Positions 27,925 to 36,308 are shown, counted from the stretch's first letter. The stretch: DNA of 64,000 nucleotides from Candidatus Nezhaarchaeales archaeon (GCA_038853715.1 JAWCJE010000007.1:1-64000), one strand, 5' to 3'. Made by a program: numbers and translations. The notes: a model not told the origin generated them from the sequence alone.

Positions 27925-28491
27925 TTGACTGTTAGCAGTAAGCCTAGGATACAAGCTACCCTATTCGATAACAGGGTAATAGTATGGGATGCAAAGCATG
28001 GAAGTTCGCTTTACCGTGAAGGCTTTTACGGTAAGCCCATAGGTATACGGAAGCCTAAAGACTTCAACTTCGAAAAGCCCTTAGAACTATCGCTACTAGA
28101 AACCCTCTACCTAGTTGAGAAGGGCCGTATATCCGTGCAAACCGAGACCGGTAAAGAGTTAACTAGGGAGGAGCTTTTAAGTATCGCCAGTCAACGATAC
28201 GAAGGCTTTAACAACCTATACCTCGTTTATAAGGACTTAAGGGATAAAGGCTACGTGGTTAGACCAGGCATGAAGTTCGGGGCCAACTTCGCCGTGTATA
28301 AGTACGGCCCCGGTATTGATCACGCCCCGTTCCTAGTCCACGTAATGCCCCTCCAAGCTAAAATAGACCCAATAGAGGTAGTTAGAGCTGGTAGATTATC
28401 GCATAGCGTAAAGAAGAAGTTTATAGTGGCTGTGATAAACCAGTCGACGGGCGCTATTGATTACTTAATGTTTTCATGGGTTAAGTTCTAG
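27925..28491 (+). CDS. endA: tRNA-splicing endonuclease
   Basis: Cuts introns from precursor tRNA at bulge-helix-bulge structures. The 188-residue length matches the single-domain homotetramer or heterotetramer catalytic subunit. The catalytic triad is visible: Tyr in FAVYKYGPG, His in IDHAPFLVHV, and Lys in SVKKKFIVAV. The N-terminal domain includes VWDAKHGSSLYREGFYGKP. I chose the start at 27925 because it gives a full N-terminal domain. It stands alone on the plus strand. Confidence 0.94.
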   Translation: MTVSSKPRIQATLFDNRVIVWDAKHGSSLYREGFYGKPIGIRKPKDFNFEKPLELSLLETLYLVEKGRISVQTETGKELTREELLSIASQRYEGFNNLYLVYKDLRDKGYVVRPGMKFGANFAVYKYGPGIDHAPFLVHVMPLQAKIDPIEVVRAGRLSHSVKKKFIVAVINQSTGAIDYLMFSWVKF

Positions 28492-28848
28492 GGGTACGCC
28501 ACCCCCTCTTAGGAAGGGGTTTAAACCCTAACCCCGGCAACATATTCAAAGCTTGAGAATAACCAGAATTAAGCTCTTCCTTAGCTAAAAGCCGTTAAAA
28601 TCTTTGCTCTATTTTATCGTCCAATCGTAACCGGCTTTTGCATCTTAGCCTTTTCTTGTTCTGCTATTTGTAGGGAGTTTCGTACTCCTTTAACATCTTA
28701 ACCATGGGGTTTTCTAGGTTAATTTTGTACAGTTTAACGGCTTCACTCAACCTAGGTTCATCGGCTACGAACTTCTTACGTTTCTAACTCCGTTGAACCA
28801 TTCCTTGAAACCGGGGATTTAGGCTCGGAGACTTACCAACCCCGTTCA
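28492..28848. other. gene-free stretch with decayed coding remnant
   Basis: On the minus strand, bases 28667-28783 are open for 39 codons and coding-like (pieces FVADEPRLSEAVKLYKI and ENPMVKMLKEYETPYK) between two stops. I do not recognise the parent. The rest of the stretch has no recognised feature. Confidence 0.3.
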
Positions 28849-29046
28849 TTATAGGCTGCTAGTACTACGTACACTTCTTACCTTCTTCCTCGGGGCCGTC
28901 TTACTTTTAACTAGTTTTTCAAGGGCTTTAACTACTAACCGTCCCTTCTCCGTTAGCCCTATCCCTTCTCCTTTAAACTCTATATAGCCTCCCTCCATAA
29001 GGTCGGCGAGAAGCAGTATCGCCTTTATCGTATCTCCGCCTCCCAT
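28849..29046 (-). CDS. small winged-helix-like protein
   Basis: A 65-residue open frame starting at ATG. The middle, GGYIEFKGEGIGLTEKGRLV, followed by a helix, resembles the strand-wing-helix end of a winged-helix DNA-binding domain, and the C-terminus is strongly basic. An in-frame stop lies seven bases before the ATG, so the full winged helix (which would need about 20 more residues upstream) is not encoded. It may be a small regulator, or the remaining end of a broken one. No partner gene is evident. Confidence 0.45.
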   Translation of the reverse strand: MGGGDTIKAILLLADLMEGGYIEFKGEGIGLTEKGRLVVKALEKLVKSKTAPRKKVRSVRSTSSL

Positions 29047-29175
29047 GAACCTCTACCGTAGCTATCTTACACCACTTTCAGCTTTTAACGTTCGCGGGCG
29101 GTCTTAGATTGAACTCGATGGGTCCTTAGGTTAAAGAGTAACCGCCACTTTCGCTTAACTCTCCCCCGGACATCC

Positions 29176-29940
29176 CTATATGTAGCTAACCCCTTTCTCC
29201 TCCCATCCAATGAATTTTTCAGCATACCCCCTTACAACCTCTTCGAATTTAATAGCCTCCTCCTCCAGCCTCTCCGTATCTATCTCGACGCCGAGTATTA
29301 TGGAGAGTTTTTTAAGGATCGCGATGGCCGCCCTTAAATCCCTACCGTTAATTATACTGGTCTCAACAAGTAGACAGGCGGCCTTCATACCTACACGATT
29401 AGCGTACTCCGCGAGTAATCCGTTAACACCGCTTATAGTAGTATCCTCCCTTAACCTAGGTATCCCTAACCCTTCCAACTCCTTAAGGAGTTCAACGCTA
29501 TTTGAAACGCAGTAAACTTGAGGATCCCTCGTATAGCTACGAACCGGGTACGCAGCTACCGTATACACGGTTTCAACCCCCTCCCTTTCAACCTCCCTTA
29601 TAACCTCGTTCGCTAGTTTATGCTGCCCTTCAGCGGTTGAAGGCTGTAGGTCGCCTGTGAAAACCAATAAGTCAACGCCGTTTAACTCCTTACGGTAAAA
29701 CCTATAGAAGCTCTTAGAGTCGAGAGGGGTTAACAGTCCATTGCTGAAGAAAGCCAAGGAGGGGTAGAGGTCCACTAGGTGAAGTCTCTTAACGAGTTTA
29801 GCGTTAAATACTTCAACAATGTAGTCGGCCACCTGTTTAGCTACAAGCCCCATACCCGGTAAACCAGCCACTAAGACCCGTTTCTTTAAACCAGTGCTCA
29901 TACGTAAAACCGTAGGCGTACTTAATAATCCTCTAAGCAC
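29176..29940 (-). CDS. PAC2 family protein
   Basis: A 254-residue protein of the PAC2 family, related to eukaryotic proteasome assembly chaperone 2. The opening motif VLVAGLPGMGLVAKQVADYI and the central TISGVNGLLAEYANRVGMKA are characteristic. Archaeal PAC2 proteins are thought to aid proteasome assembly, but this has not been shown for most. The start is GTG at 29940; an ATG at 29901 is possible, but the longer form keeps the first beta strand seen in the family. A zinc-ribbon gene and an lrp-type regulator follow upstream on the same strand with large gaps. Confidence 0.85.
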   Translation of the reverse strand: MLRGLLSTPTVLRMSTGLKKRVLVAGLPGMGLVAKQVADYIVEVFNAKLVKRLHLVDLYPSLAFFSNGLLTPLDSKSFYRFYRKELNGVDLLVFTGDLQPSTAEGQHKLANEVIREVEREGVETVYTVAAYPVRSYTRDPQVYCVSNSVELLKELEGLGIPRLREDTTISGVNGLLAEYANRVGMKAACLLVETSIINGRDLRAAIAILKKLSIILGVEIDTERLEEEAIKFEEVVRGYAEKFIGWEEKGVSYI

Positions 29941-30173
29941 CTCCTCAATTAAACCTTACTAATACAACGCGTATTTAGTAGCTTCAAACAGGTAGGCTTA
30001 AGTTGTAATTATGGACGGTTTTACCCCGTCTCTAAGCCCCTTCGAAGGCCTTATGAAGGCTTGGATAGGGCCTCACCTAACAAGGGGTAGGTTGATTAGC
30101 TACCAATAAACCCTTAAGGAGGGCGATACCGACGAAGCCTTAAAGCCACATATACCTACTTAAGACCACGTAG

Positions 30174-30332
30174 CTAAGCTCCCTCAGAGGCTTCAACCTC
30201 CCTCATGACCGCTTTGCGGCAGCGGGGGCAAACTATCTGTCCTTGATCCTCGAGTTCAAGCATCCAGTCGTAGGGACCAGTCCTTATAACCAAGCCGCAG
30301 AGCGGGCATTTGTAGGCTTTGTTTAAGGTCAT
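30174..30332 (-). CDS. 52-residue zinc-ribbon protein
   Basis: An open frame from ATG at 30332 to TAG at 30174 encodes 52 residues with two CxxC knuckles, YKCPLCGLV (Cys9, Cys12) and IVCPRCRKAV (Cys35, Cys38), spaced as in a zinc ribbon. It is directly downstream of the Lrp-type regulator (13 bases between stop and next start, same strand), so the two are probably one transcript. Small archaeal zinc ribbons of this type may bind RNA polymerase, ribosomes or nucleic acid; the function here is unknown. Confidence 0.7.
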   Translation of the reverse strand: MTLNKAYKCPLCGLVIRTGPYDWMLELEDQGQIVCPRCRKAVMREVEASEGA

Positions 30333-30345
30333 CGTGGAGCCACCG

Positions 30346-30804
30346 TTAAACCGATAGTTGGATGGGGGGCTCCTTTACAACGTTTAAAACCACGCTTGTA
30401 GAGGTCCTCTTAATATAGGGTATTTTAAGTATGTTTTTAACGAACTTATTAAGCGCGTCACGCGTTTTAAACTTAGCTATAACGGCTACATCAAACTCCC
30501 CGGTTATATCGTAAACGGCTACGGTATCCTTAAACTTAGCCAACTCGTTTTCAACCTCCACTAGATGGGCGCCATCAACCTGAATTAGGATTAGAGCGGT
30601 TAAATCATATCCTAACCGTGAAGGATCGAGTACTACGGTATACCCCTTCAATACGCCCTTATCCATTAGCTTCTTAATCCTATTGTAAACGGTGCCAACC
30701 GCGACGTTAAGCTCGTTAGCTATATCCCTATAACTCTTCCTAGCATCACTCTGTAAGGCCCTTAAAATCTTAAGGTCGAACCCGTCTATCTTTACATCGC
30801 TCAA
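30346..30804 (-). CDS. Lrp/AsnC family transcriptional regulator
   Basis: A 152-residue regulator. The N-terminal helix-turn-helix domain (DLKILRALQSDARKSYRDIA to VYNRIKKLMDKGVLKGYTVV) is followed by the C-terminal RAM/ACT-like domain (LIQVDGAHLVEVENELAKFK), which binds amino acids and mediates oligomerisation. Lrp proteins control amino acid metabolism in archaea; the nearby homocysteine-synthesis genes, and the aspartate family and Liv genes elsewhere in the window, are candidate targets by inference only. It is followed by the zinc-ribbon gene. Confidence 0.92.
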   Translation of the reverse strand: MSDVKIDGFDLKILRALQSDARKSYRDIANELNVAVGTVYNRIKKLMDKGVLKGYTVVLDPSRLGYDLTALILIQVDGAHLVEVENELAKFKDTVAVYDITGEFDVAVIAKFKTRDALNKFVKNILKIPYIKRTSTSVVLNVVKEPPIQLSV

Positions 30805-30988
30805 TCAGTAATCACCAGCATTACTTTATGAATACCCCTTTTTACTTCTTACAGTTATCCTAGGGCTTTAGGAAGGACTTAAACTTTTCATGTTTAAGCC
30901 GTTCTAAGTGGTCATACGCCTTAGCACGGCTTGGTTCAACGTGGCCGGTATAAGGGAGGTTGAACCGGAAGACAGTAGACCTTCAGGC

Positions 30989-31786
30989 TTAAACACCGTA
31001 GAAGGGGCTTAAAGAAGTATCCATAAGCACGGATTTAAACAGCTCGTTTAAAGGACCTGAAATCGCTACGAGTTTAGGTAGTTTACCTTTAACGCCTACA
31101 TACCTACCCTTAACGATTAAGGCCCCGCGAATACAATTTATCTCGTCGGCGGCTTCTAATCCACGCTGTACGGCTTCCTCCGCTTCATCGCCGATAACGG
31201 CGTTACAAATGGCTTTAGCCGCCGCATCAGCTAAGGCCGCTGAATCAGCTATAGCTACTGCTGCATCCGCAACCCCGAAGTTTATAGCTTTACTAACTGT
31301 TGCGGAGCTAGTAGCTATACCTATAGGTGTATCGGCGGCCTCCAGCTTAAACCCGAGGCGTCCAGATAGGGGTGATGAACCGGCGTAAACCCCTACGTTA
31401 ATAGGCCTAATTGAAATAGCGGCGATTTCACCGCCGTCTTCAACGACCGCTACCTTAGCTCCACTTTTAACCATGCTTACGGCGGCTACCTCCGCTAAAG
31501 CTCCTGGAACCGCCGCCATAGGTCCCACCCCGGCTATTTCAGCGGCTTCAGCGGCTAACCTAGCTACGTAGGGAGCATTCCATCCAACCCTCACCGGGGT
31601 TAACGATAACTTAAATAAGGGGTTATGTTGAACATACCTTTCAAGCACCTCTCCATGATACGAGATAGCGTTAAAGGCCGCCCTTACCGCTTCAAGCTTC
31701 TCACTGATTACAAGTAGGTTTGAGTACCCAATAACCATACGTACGCGGTAAAGCCCTCGAGCGTAATGGATAGGCAGCATAAACAT
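30989..31786 (-). CDS. UPF0280 family protein (MA1715-like)
   Basis: A 265-residue member of UPF0280 (COG2122), related in fold to the flavin transferase ApbE. The family stretch VGPMAAVPGALAEVAA and the later KVAVVEDGGEIAA are clear, as is GIATSSATVSKAINFGVAD. In Methanosarcina the homologue MA1715 is linked to efficient sulfide assimilation with the DUF39 and NIL-ferredoxin proteins. Here all three genes are consecutive on one strand, eight bases apart or overlapping. That strongly supports a role in homocysteine formation, though the biochemical step of this protein is not settled. Confidence 0.9.
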   Translation of the reverse strand: MFMLPIHYARGLYRVRMVIGYSNLLVISEKLEAVRAAFNAISYHGEVLERYVQHNPLFKLSLTPVRVGWNAPYVARLAAEAAEIAGVGPMAAVPGALAEVAAVSMVKSGAKVAVVEDGGEIAAISIRPINVGVYAGSSPLSGRLGFKLEAADTPIGIATSSATVSKAINFGVADAAVAIADSAALADAAAKAICNAVIGDEAEEAVQRGLEAADEINCIRGALIVKGRYVGVKGKLPKLVAISGPLNELFKSVLMDTSLSPFYGV

Positions 31787-31793
31787 CCCGCGT

Positions 31794-32183
31794 TTAAAGT
31801 ATTGTTATCGCATGCATCGGGCAGGTGTCAACGCAAATCCTACACCGAATACATTTCTCCTCTTTTATCGTAACGCTTAAATCCTCTTCCCACTTAATGG
31901 CGCCGACGGGGCATGGAGAGATACATGCCCCACAGGATACGCATTTTTCACCATCAACCAAGGCGGCTTTCTCAATAACCTTAACCGTAACACCCTCAAC
32001 TTTAAAGGCGGACGCTACCTTTTCAACCTCCAACCTTCCTCCTGGTACTTCAACTGTAAGCTCGGCTGAACTATGGGTTACCTTAGCCTCAAGTATGTTG
32101 AGGGGTATACCGGTCCTTAACACTACGCTGGAAAGCACCGGTCTACTTACGTGTTCGTGTGGATAGATAAGCTTAAGCCTCAA
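31794..32183 (-). CDS. NIL domain plus 2[4Fe-4S] ferredoxin (MA1822-like)
   Basis: A 129-residue fusion: an N-terminal NIL domain (residues 1-75), an amino-acid-binding-like fold also found in MetN, followed by two 4Fe-4S motifs (C81-C84-C87-C91 and C111-C114-C117-C121). The match is to MA1822 of Methanosarcina, which acts with the DUF39 protein in sulfur transfer to make homocysteine from aspartate semialdehyde. It starts with TTG, overlapping the stop of the DUF39 gene by four bases, and is followed by UPF0280. It probably delivers electrons to the persulfide-forming step. Confidence 0.93.
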   Translation of the reverse strand: MRLKLIYPHEHVSRPVLSSVVLRTGIPLNILEAKVTHSSAELTVEVPGGRLEVEKVASAFKVEGVTVKVIEKAALVDGEKCVSCGACISPCPVGAIKWEEDLSVTIKEEKCIRCRICVDTCPMHAITIL

Positions 32184-33703
32184 CCTCCTACCCCCCTTAA
32201 TAGCTTAGCTAAGTCGTTAGCGGTTACAATCCCTATAACCCTTCCAGCCTCATCAACCACCGGCGTACCGGAGATATTATACTGTGAAAGCCTTCTAGCT
32301 ACGACGTCGACAGCCTCATCAGGCTTAGCCACTATAACCTTAACGGTCATTACGTCCTCAAGCTTCTCAGCTCCGGAAGCAACCGCTTTAGCTATATCCC
32401 AGGAGGTTACTATTCCCTTTAATACTCCATGTGCATCCACCACCGGTACGTGATCGACGTTATGCTTAATCATTTTGCTAGCTACGTCCTTTAAACCCTC
32501 GTTAAGCGTAGCCGTTACCACGGCCCGGGTCATAACGTCTTTAACCCTAGGCTCGTACCTACGGGCCTCGAGGGGTTTAAGCTCCTCGTAGGATGGTAGT
32601 AGCTCCACGGGTCTTGATACAGTGAACCACCCCTCCAGAATCCACTTCTTTAAGGTTTCAGCAACCTCCTTAGCGTACTTAAGGCTTGAAAGCGATGAAA
32701 CCGGTACGGTTTTATCGCCTACCACAGTCCTCCCCGATTTAAGCTCAGCGTAAGAAACCCTCCTTAATACTGGCCGTCGGCGGGATGGAACCCCATAGTC
32801 TAAGATCTCAGTCACTATTTCCTCGTCCGATAACGCCGCGGTTTGCGCAACCCTCATGTTTATTAGGGGTATGGGTACCCCTAACCCTACGTAGAGGGTT
32901 GTACCATACTTATGGAAGGTAGCGCCTCGAAGGTAGCGCGGCTTCATCCTTTTAAGGTCGCCCTTAACCATTAAGGTGCTAAACATATTCTGCGGGTTAT
33001 GCTGAGTCCCTTGACCTATAACGTATCCTATTCCTCCGCCTAGAAAGATCCTAGTCCCTAACCCAATGACCTCGAGACCTCTATCCTTGCATAGGGGGTT
33101 TAACTGTCCTGACCCTGAGAACGTTACGTTTCCAAGCCTCGGTAGGAGGGTACCCATATATGTATATAGGATTCTATCGGTGGAGTTGGTAGCGGCGTTG
33201 TAACGCTGATAAGCGTTTCTAGGGTTTACCATTACCGCCTGGTTGACGGTATCTATGCTTATAACGGTCTCTATGTACTTCCTCGGATAACAATCCGTTC
33301 CGTAGGATTCGGCGCGTAATTCCACTTCCTTACGGCTTACTAGGTCCTCTATTACATGTCCTCCTCCGTATTCGAAGCCCTTCGTTTCGCTCATAGCTGT
33401 AGCCCCTATATAGGCGTCGACGGCCGCTAAACCCTTATAAGCTGGTACATCGTTAAGCCAGCACCTATACATCTTCATGGGCGGCTCCGAATGCCCGAAG
33501 TTTATAAAGGCCCCGGAGCTACACATCGCTCCGAAGGTCCCCGTCGTTACTACGTCTACCTCCTTAGCCGCCTTCTCAACCCCGTACCTACGCGCGTACT
33601 CTACGTACTCGTCCGCCGTCATAACGACGGCGTCGCCACGCTTTATTTTGGCGTTTACCTCCTCATAGGTTCTAAGGGTTTCCTGCCCCCGCTCCTCAAC
33701 CAT
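32180..33703 (-). CDS. DUF39 homocysteine biosynthesis protein with CBS pair (MA1821-like)
   Basis: 507 residues. The DUF39 domain (COG1900, about residues 1-380) carries GTFGAMCSSGAFINFGHSEP and the SYGTDCYPRKYI cysteine region expected of a protein-persulfide carrier. Two CBS domains follow, opening with VKDVMTRAVVTATL and LEDVMTVKVIVAKP; such pairs bind adenosyl ligands such as AMP, ATP or S-adenosylmethionine. In methanogens MA1821-type proteins make homocysteine from aspartate semialdehyde and sulfide. The CBS pair suggests allosteric control. It heads the three-gene operon and has a consensus promoter and a GC hairpin before its start. Confidence 0.93.
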   Translation of the reverse strand: MVEERGQETLRTYEEVNAKIKRGDAVVMTADEYVEYARRYGVEKAAKEVDVVTTGTFGAMCSSGAFINFGHSEPPMKMYRCWLNDVPAYKGLAAVDAYIGATAMSETKGFEYGGGHVIEDLVSRKEVELRAESYGTDCYPRKYIETVISIDTVNQAVMVNPRNAYQRYNAATNSTDRILYTYMGTLLPRLGNVTFSGSGQLNPLCKDRGLEVIGLGTRIFLGGGIGYVIGQGTQHNPQNMFSTLMVKGDLKRMKPRYLRGATFHKYGTTLYVGLGVPIPLINMRVAQTAALSDEEIVTEILDYGVPSRRRPVLRRVSYAELKSGRTVVGDKTVPVSSLSSLKYAKEVAETLKKWILEGWFTVSRPVELLPSYEELKPLEARRYEPRVKDVMTRAVVTATLNEGLKDVASKMIKHNVDHVPVVDAHGVLKGIVTSWDIAKAVASGAEKLEDVMTVKVIVAKPDEAVDVVARRLSQYNISGTPVVDEAGRVIGIVTANDLAKLLRGVGG

Positions 33704-33708
33704 GGGTA

Positions 33709-33722
33709 CCGCCCTTAGGCGG
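33709..33722 (-). promoter_or_regulatory. short GC hairpin just before the DUF39 start
   Basis: On the minus strand CCGCC-TAAG-GGCGG: five-base GC arms and a four-base loop, ending five bases before the ATG. It spans the place where a ribosome site would lie, so it might limit translation or mark a regulated leader. The short stem leaves real doubt. Confidence 0.35.
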
Positions 33723-33734
33723 GGGCGATTAAAA

Positions 33735-33750
33735 ATATTTAAAATTTTCC
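33735..33750 (-). promoter_or_regulatory. DUF39 operon promoter box, identical to that of lysC
   Basis: GGAAAATTTTAAATAT on the minus strand, 32 bases before the ATG. It has the form of a strong archaeal BRE/TATA promoter. The same 16 bases stand at the same kind of position before lysC (18356-18371). Confidence 0.6.
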
Positions 33751-33753
33751 GAG

Positions 33754-34623
33754 CTAAATATTACTGTTATTAATATGTCTAGGCTCCGTTTCCCCCTTAG
33801 CCTCCAAAACTTTACGTACCACGGATTTAGGGAGCACTATATCCTCCTTCCTAAGCTCCACGGGCCGTAAGACTACGAAGCCCTTACCGTCCACTATATC
33901 TATTAGGTGAAGCCTAAGGTCGTGAGGTGTTTGCCTCATCTTCTCTATTAGTAGATACCTCTGAAGCCTTCCACCAACAATGCTCCTCCTAAACCTTATT
34001 ATCCCATCGGCTATATGTTCAACGCCGAAGCCGAAGGCCTCCGAGGTAGTTATAGCGTACTGAGACGTTAACAATATTGTGAAGCCCCACTGCGATAACA
34101 CCTTTTTAACGTAGTAGGAGTGCCTTCTAGCCATAGCTGGGGCGTCAAGCCAGAAGGCGCTCATCGAGTCAACTACGAGCCTACCGTCACCGTACCCTAA
34201 ATACTTCTTCGCCTCTATAACCTTATTAACGAGCTCCTCAGGGTTTAAGGATTGTAGGGACCAAGGCTCCTCCCCGGGACGCATTAACGCATCTATTATT
34301 ACTAGCTTCTTATCCTCAACGGCCTTCTTAAAGTCGAAGTTAAACTGGGCTGCTTGAACGATTATAGAATTAAGGCTCTCCTCCGTAGTAACGTATACGC
34401 ATTTATCCCCCCTCTTAATTCCTTCAGCTATGAAGTGTATGCAGAAAATCGTTTTACCCGTACCCGGTTCACCGGTAACGGCTACTACAAACCCCTTAGG
34501 GATACCTCCAGCTAAAAGCTGATCTACACCCGGTACGCCCGTAGAAATACGGGTTATAAGCTGACTTCCAACCGTAGAACTATGCATACCCAACCTCTTA
34601 TGAACCTCCGCGTTTGACCTCAT
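33754..34623 (-). CDS. KaiC-like RecA-fold ATPase
   Basis: A 289-residue single-domain KaiC-family ATPase. The opening STGVPGVDQLLAGGIPKG, the Walker A GEPGTGKT, the Glu pair in YVTTEES and the Walker B LVVDSMSAF are typical. Archaea carry many such proteins, usually of unknown role in signalling or DNA/RNA metabolism; this is not RadA, as it lacks the helix-hairpin-helix N-terminus. It lies downstream of thioredoxin and ferredoxin-thioredoxin reductase on the same strand with a 45-base gap. The start ATG at 34623 leaves a short N-terminal extension. Confidence 0.88.
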   Translation of the reverse strand: MRSNAEVHKRLGMHSSTVGSQLITRISTGVPGVDQLLAGGIPKGFVVAVTGEPGTGKTIFCIHFIAEGIKRGDKCVYVTTEESLNSIIVQAAQFNFDFKKAVEDKKLVIIDALMRPGEEPWSLQSLNPEELVNKVIEAKKYLGYGDGRLVVDSMSAFWLDAPAMARRHSYYVKKVLSQWGFTILLTSQYAITTSEAFGFGVEHIADGIIRFRRSIVGGRLQRYLLIEKMRQTPHDLRLHLIDIVDGKGFVVLRPVELRKEDIVLPKSVVRKVLEAKGETEPRHINNSNI

Positions 34624-34667
34624 AAACGTTTTGAACCATTAACGCCCGCGGATACTAAAGCATGCTC

Positions 34668-35069
34668 CTAATCTAAGTACTTGCTTAATTCGGCTTCAAG
34701 GGTTTTAAGGGGCATGTAGCCCTCGAGCCTCCCAACAGGAAGCCCCTTCCTAAACACGATGAGCGTCGGTACTACGTATATTGAAAACCTCCTAGCGATC
34801 GTCGGATTCTCATCAACGTTTACCTTCCCAAAAACTATTTTACCGCGGTACTTCATCGCTAACTCATCAATTATCGGGGCTAGCATTAAGCAAGGCCCAC
34901 ACCATTCAGCCCAGAAATCGATAACCACCAAGGGATACTTAGATACGAACTCGTCGAAGCCATCGCCAACGTGAACCGGTTTACCCGGTACCTCGTAACC
35001 CTTCGAAGCCTTAAGTAGCTTATCTAGCATCCTCCGCTTCACTCTTTCAAGCTCTAGGCCCTCACCCAT
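34668..35069 (-). CDS. trxA: thioredoxin
   Basis: Disulfide reductase of 133 residues with the classical active site WCGPC (residues 56-60) in FWAEWCGPCLMLAP, and the cis-Pro loop VVPTLIVF. It has an N-terminal helix-rich extension of about 28 residues compared with typical 105-residue thioredoxins. It is 57 bases downstream of the catalytic subunit of ferredoxin-thioredoxin reductase on the same strand, so the two probably form a ferredoxin-driven redox relay in the cytoplasm. Confidence 0.94.
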   Translation of the reverse strand: MGEGLELERVKRRMLDKLLKASKGYEVPGKPVHVGDGFDEFVSKYPLVVIDFWAEWCGPCLMLAPIIDELAMKYRGKIVFGKVNVDENPTIARRFSIYVVPTLIVFRKGLPVGRLEGYMPLKTLEAELSKYLD

Positions 35070-35126
35070 GAATTACGCCTCGAAAGCATCCTTCCTCGGT
35101 TGCCCTACGCTTAAAGGGCGCTCTTT

Positions 35127-35414
35127 TTAAGCTTTTCCACTAACGAAGAGGCCGCATTTACACCTACCATAGGCCTCTATCTCCTGCGAATGGTAAATGC
35201 AGGGGCAGATGATCCGCCTATCATCCTCAGGGTTTCCAGTAGTAACCCTACAAGGACAATATCTAGCGCCCTTCACGGCTTCGTTCCTAAGTAGGCCTCG
35301 AAGCACCATTTCAACGATCCTACGGTCAGGGTTTAACCTTAAACCCCTCATCCTAGCGTAGTCCTCAGCCCACCTTAATAGCTCCTTAAACCTATCCTCA
35401 TCCGTATTCTTCAC
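35127..35414 (-). CDS. ftrB: ferredoxin-thioredoxin reductase catalytic subunit
   Basis: 95 residues with the three CxC motifs of FTR beta: C53-P-C55, C70-P-C72 and C85-K-C87. These bind the 4Fe-4S cluster and form the redox disulfide that passes ferredoxin electrons to thioredoxin. The spacing (14 and 12 residues) differs from the plant/cyanobacterial 16 and 8, but the overall pattern is clear. The last motif has Lys where plant enzymes have His (CHC). The thioredoxin gene follows directly. No variable alpha subunit is present, in keeping with archaeal FTRs. Confidence 0.92.
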   Translation of the reverse strand: MKNTDEDRFKELLRWAEDYARMRGLRLNPDRRIVEMVLRGLLRNEAVKGARYCPCRVTTGNPEDDRRIICPCIYHSQEIEAYGRCKCGLFVSGKA

Positions 35415-35529
35415 GCCTCCCCCATAGGCCCAGTTGAGGCTTCAACTTTAAGAGGCTCCTAGAAACCATTAGGTAGACGCTTAACCCTATTAAGGGTTTC
35501 CCTTTAAGCTTAAGCGAGCTGGAAGCTCC

Positions 35530-36258
35530 ATGATTACATCAGTCCTATTCGATTTAGGCGGTACTCTAGCTAACGGCGTTAAGAACGCTAAGCTTCAAGA
35601 GCAATCCGTAAGGCGTGTGATTAACGCGCTCGACGGCTTAGGGGTTAAGGTAGACGCGTTAAGGTTAATGGAGGCTAGGTTAAGGAATCGTAGGAGACAT
35701 GAGCTTTATCGGCGTAAAACCCTAAAGGAAGTATTGGCTGAGCAGTGGATGAAGGAGGACCTTGAAGCCGTTGGGGTCACGGTATCTAAGGAGGTTTTAG
35801 ATGCTGCGTTAAAAGCGCATTTCGACGTAGTTCTAGCTACGCGTACCCTCTACGATGACACCCTACCTACTTTAGAAGGAGTTAAAGCCCTCAATCTTAA
35901 GGTCGGAGTGGTATCAAACGTATCAAGCGATTGGGCCGTTAATGAGCTAGTAAAACGTTTAAATATAGCTAGGTACTTGGACGTAGTGATTACATCGGCG
36001 AAGGTTGGCTATCGAAAGCCCCATCCAACAATCTTCCTAGAGGCCTTAAAGGCTTTAGCCGTAACGCCTCGGGAAGCGGTTTTCGTCGGCGACGACCCAG
36101 TATCAGACGTAGCCGGGGCTAAACGGGTTGGAATGATAGCCGTATGGCTTAATAGGGGAGGCCTTCAAAAAGAAGCTATAGAGGCTGACTACGTTATTAG
36201 CTCCCTACTACAGCTTCTACAGCTTCTTAAACGGCTTAACGAGAAGAGCAATATTTAA
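35530..36258 (+). CDS. HAD superfamily hydrolase
   Basis: A 242-residue haloacid dehalogenase-like hydrolase with a C1 helical cap. Motif I is LFDLGGTLA: the nucleophile Asp is present, and the usual second Asp (DxDGT) is replaced by Gly, as in some HAD groups. Motif II is GVVSNVSS, motif III the Lys in VGYRKPHP, and motif IV GDDPVSDVAGAK. It is probably a small-molecule phosphatase or phosphoglycolate-phosphatase-like enzyme; the substrate is unknown. The absence of the general acid Asp leaves catalysis in some doubt. It precedes the TIP49 gene by about 50 bases on the same strand. Confidence 0.85.
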   Translation: MITSVLFDLGGTLANGVKNAKLQEQSVRRVINALDGLGVKVDALRLMEARLRNRRRHELYRRKTLKEVLAEQWMKEDLEAVGVTVSKEVLDAALKAHFDVVLATRTLYDDTLPTLEGVKALNLKVGVVSNVSSDWAVNELVKRLNIARYLDVVITSAKVGYRKPHPTIFLEALKALAVTPREAVFVGDDPVSDVAGAKRVGMIAVWLNRGGLQKEAIEADYVISSLLQLLQLLKRLNEKSNI

Positions 36259-36308
36259 AACCCCTCAGGCTTTTTCAGTCTTAAAGCCACCCTAAGAGGG
36301 GTTTCTCA

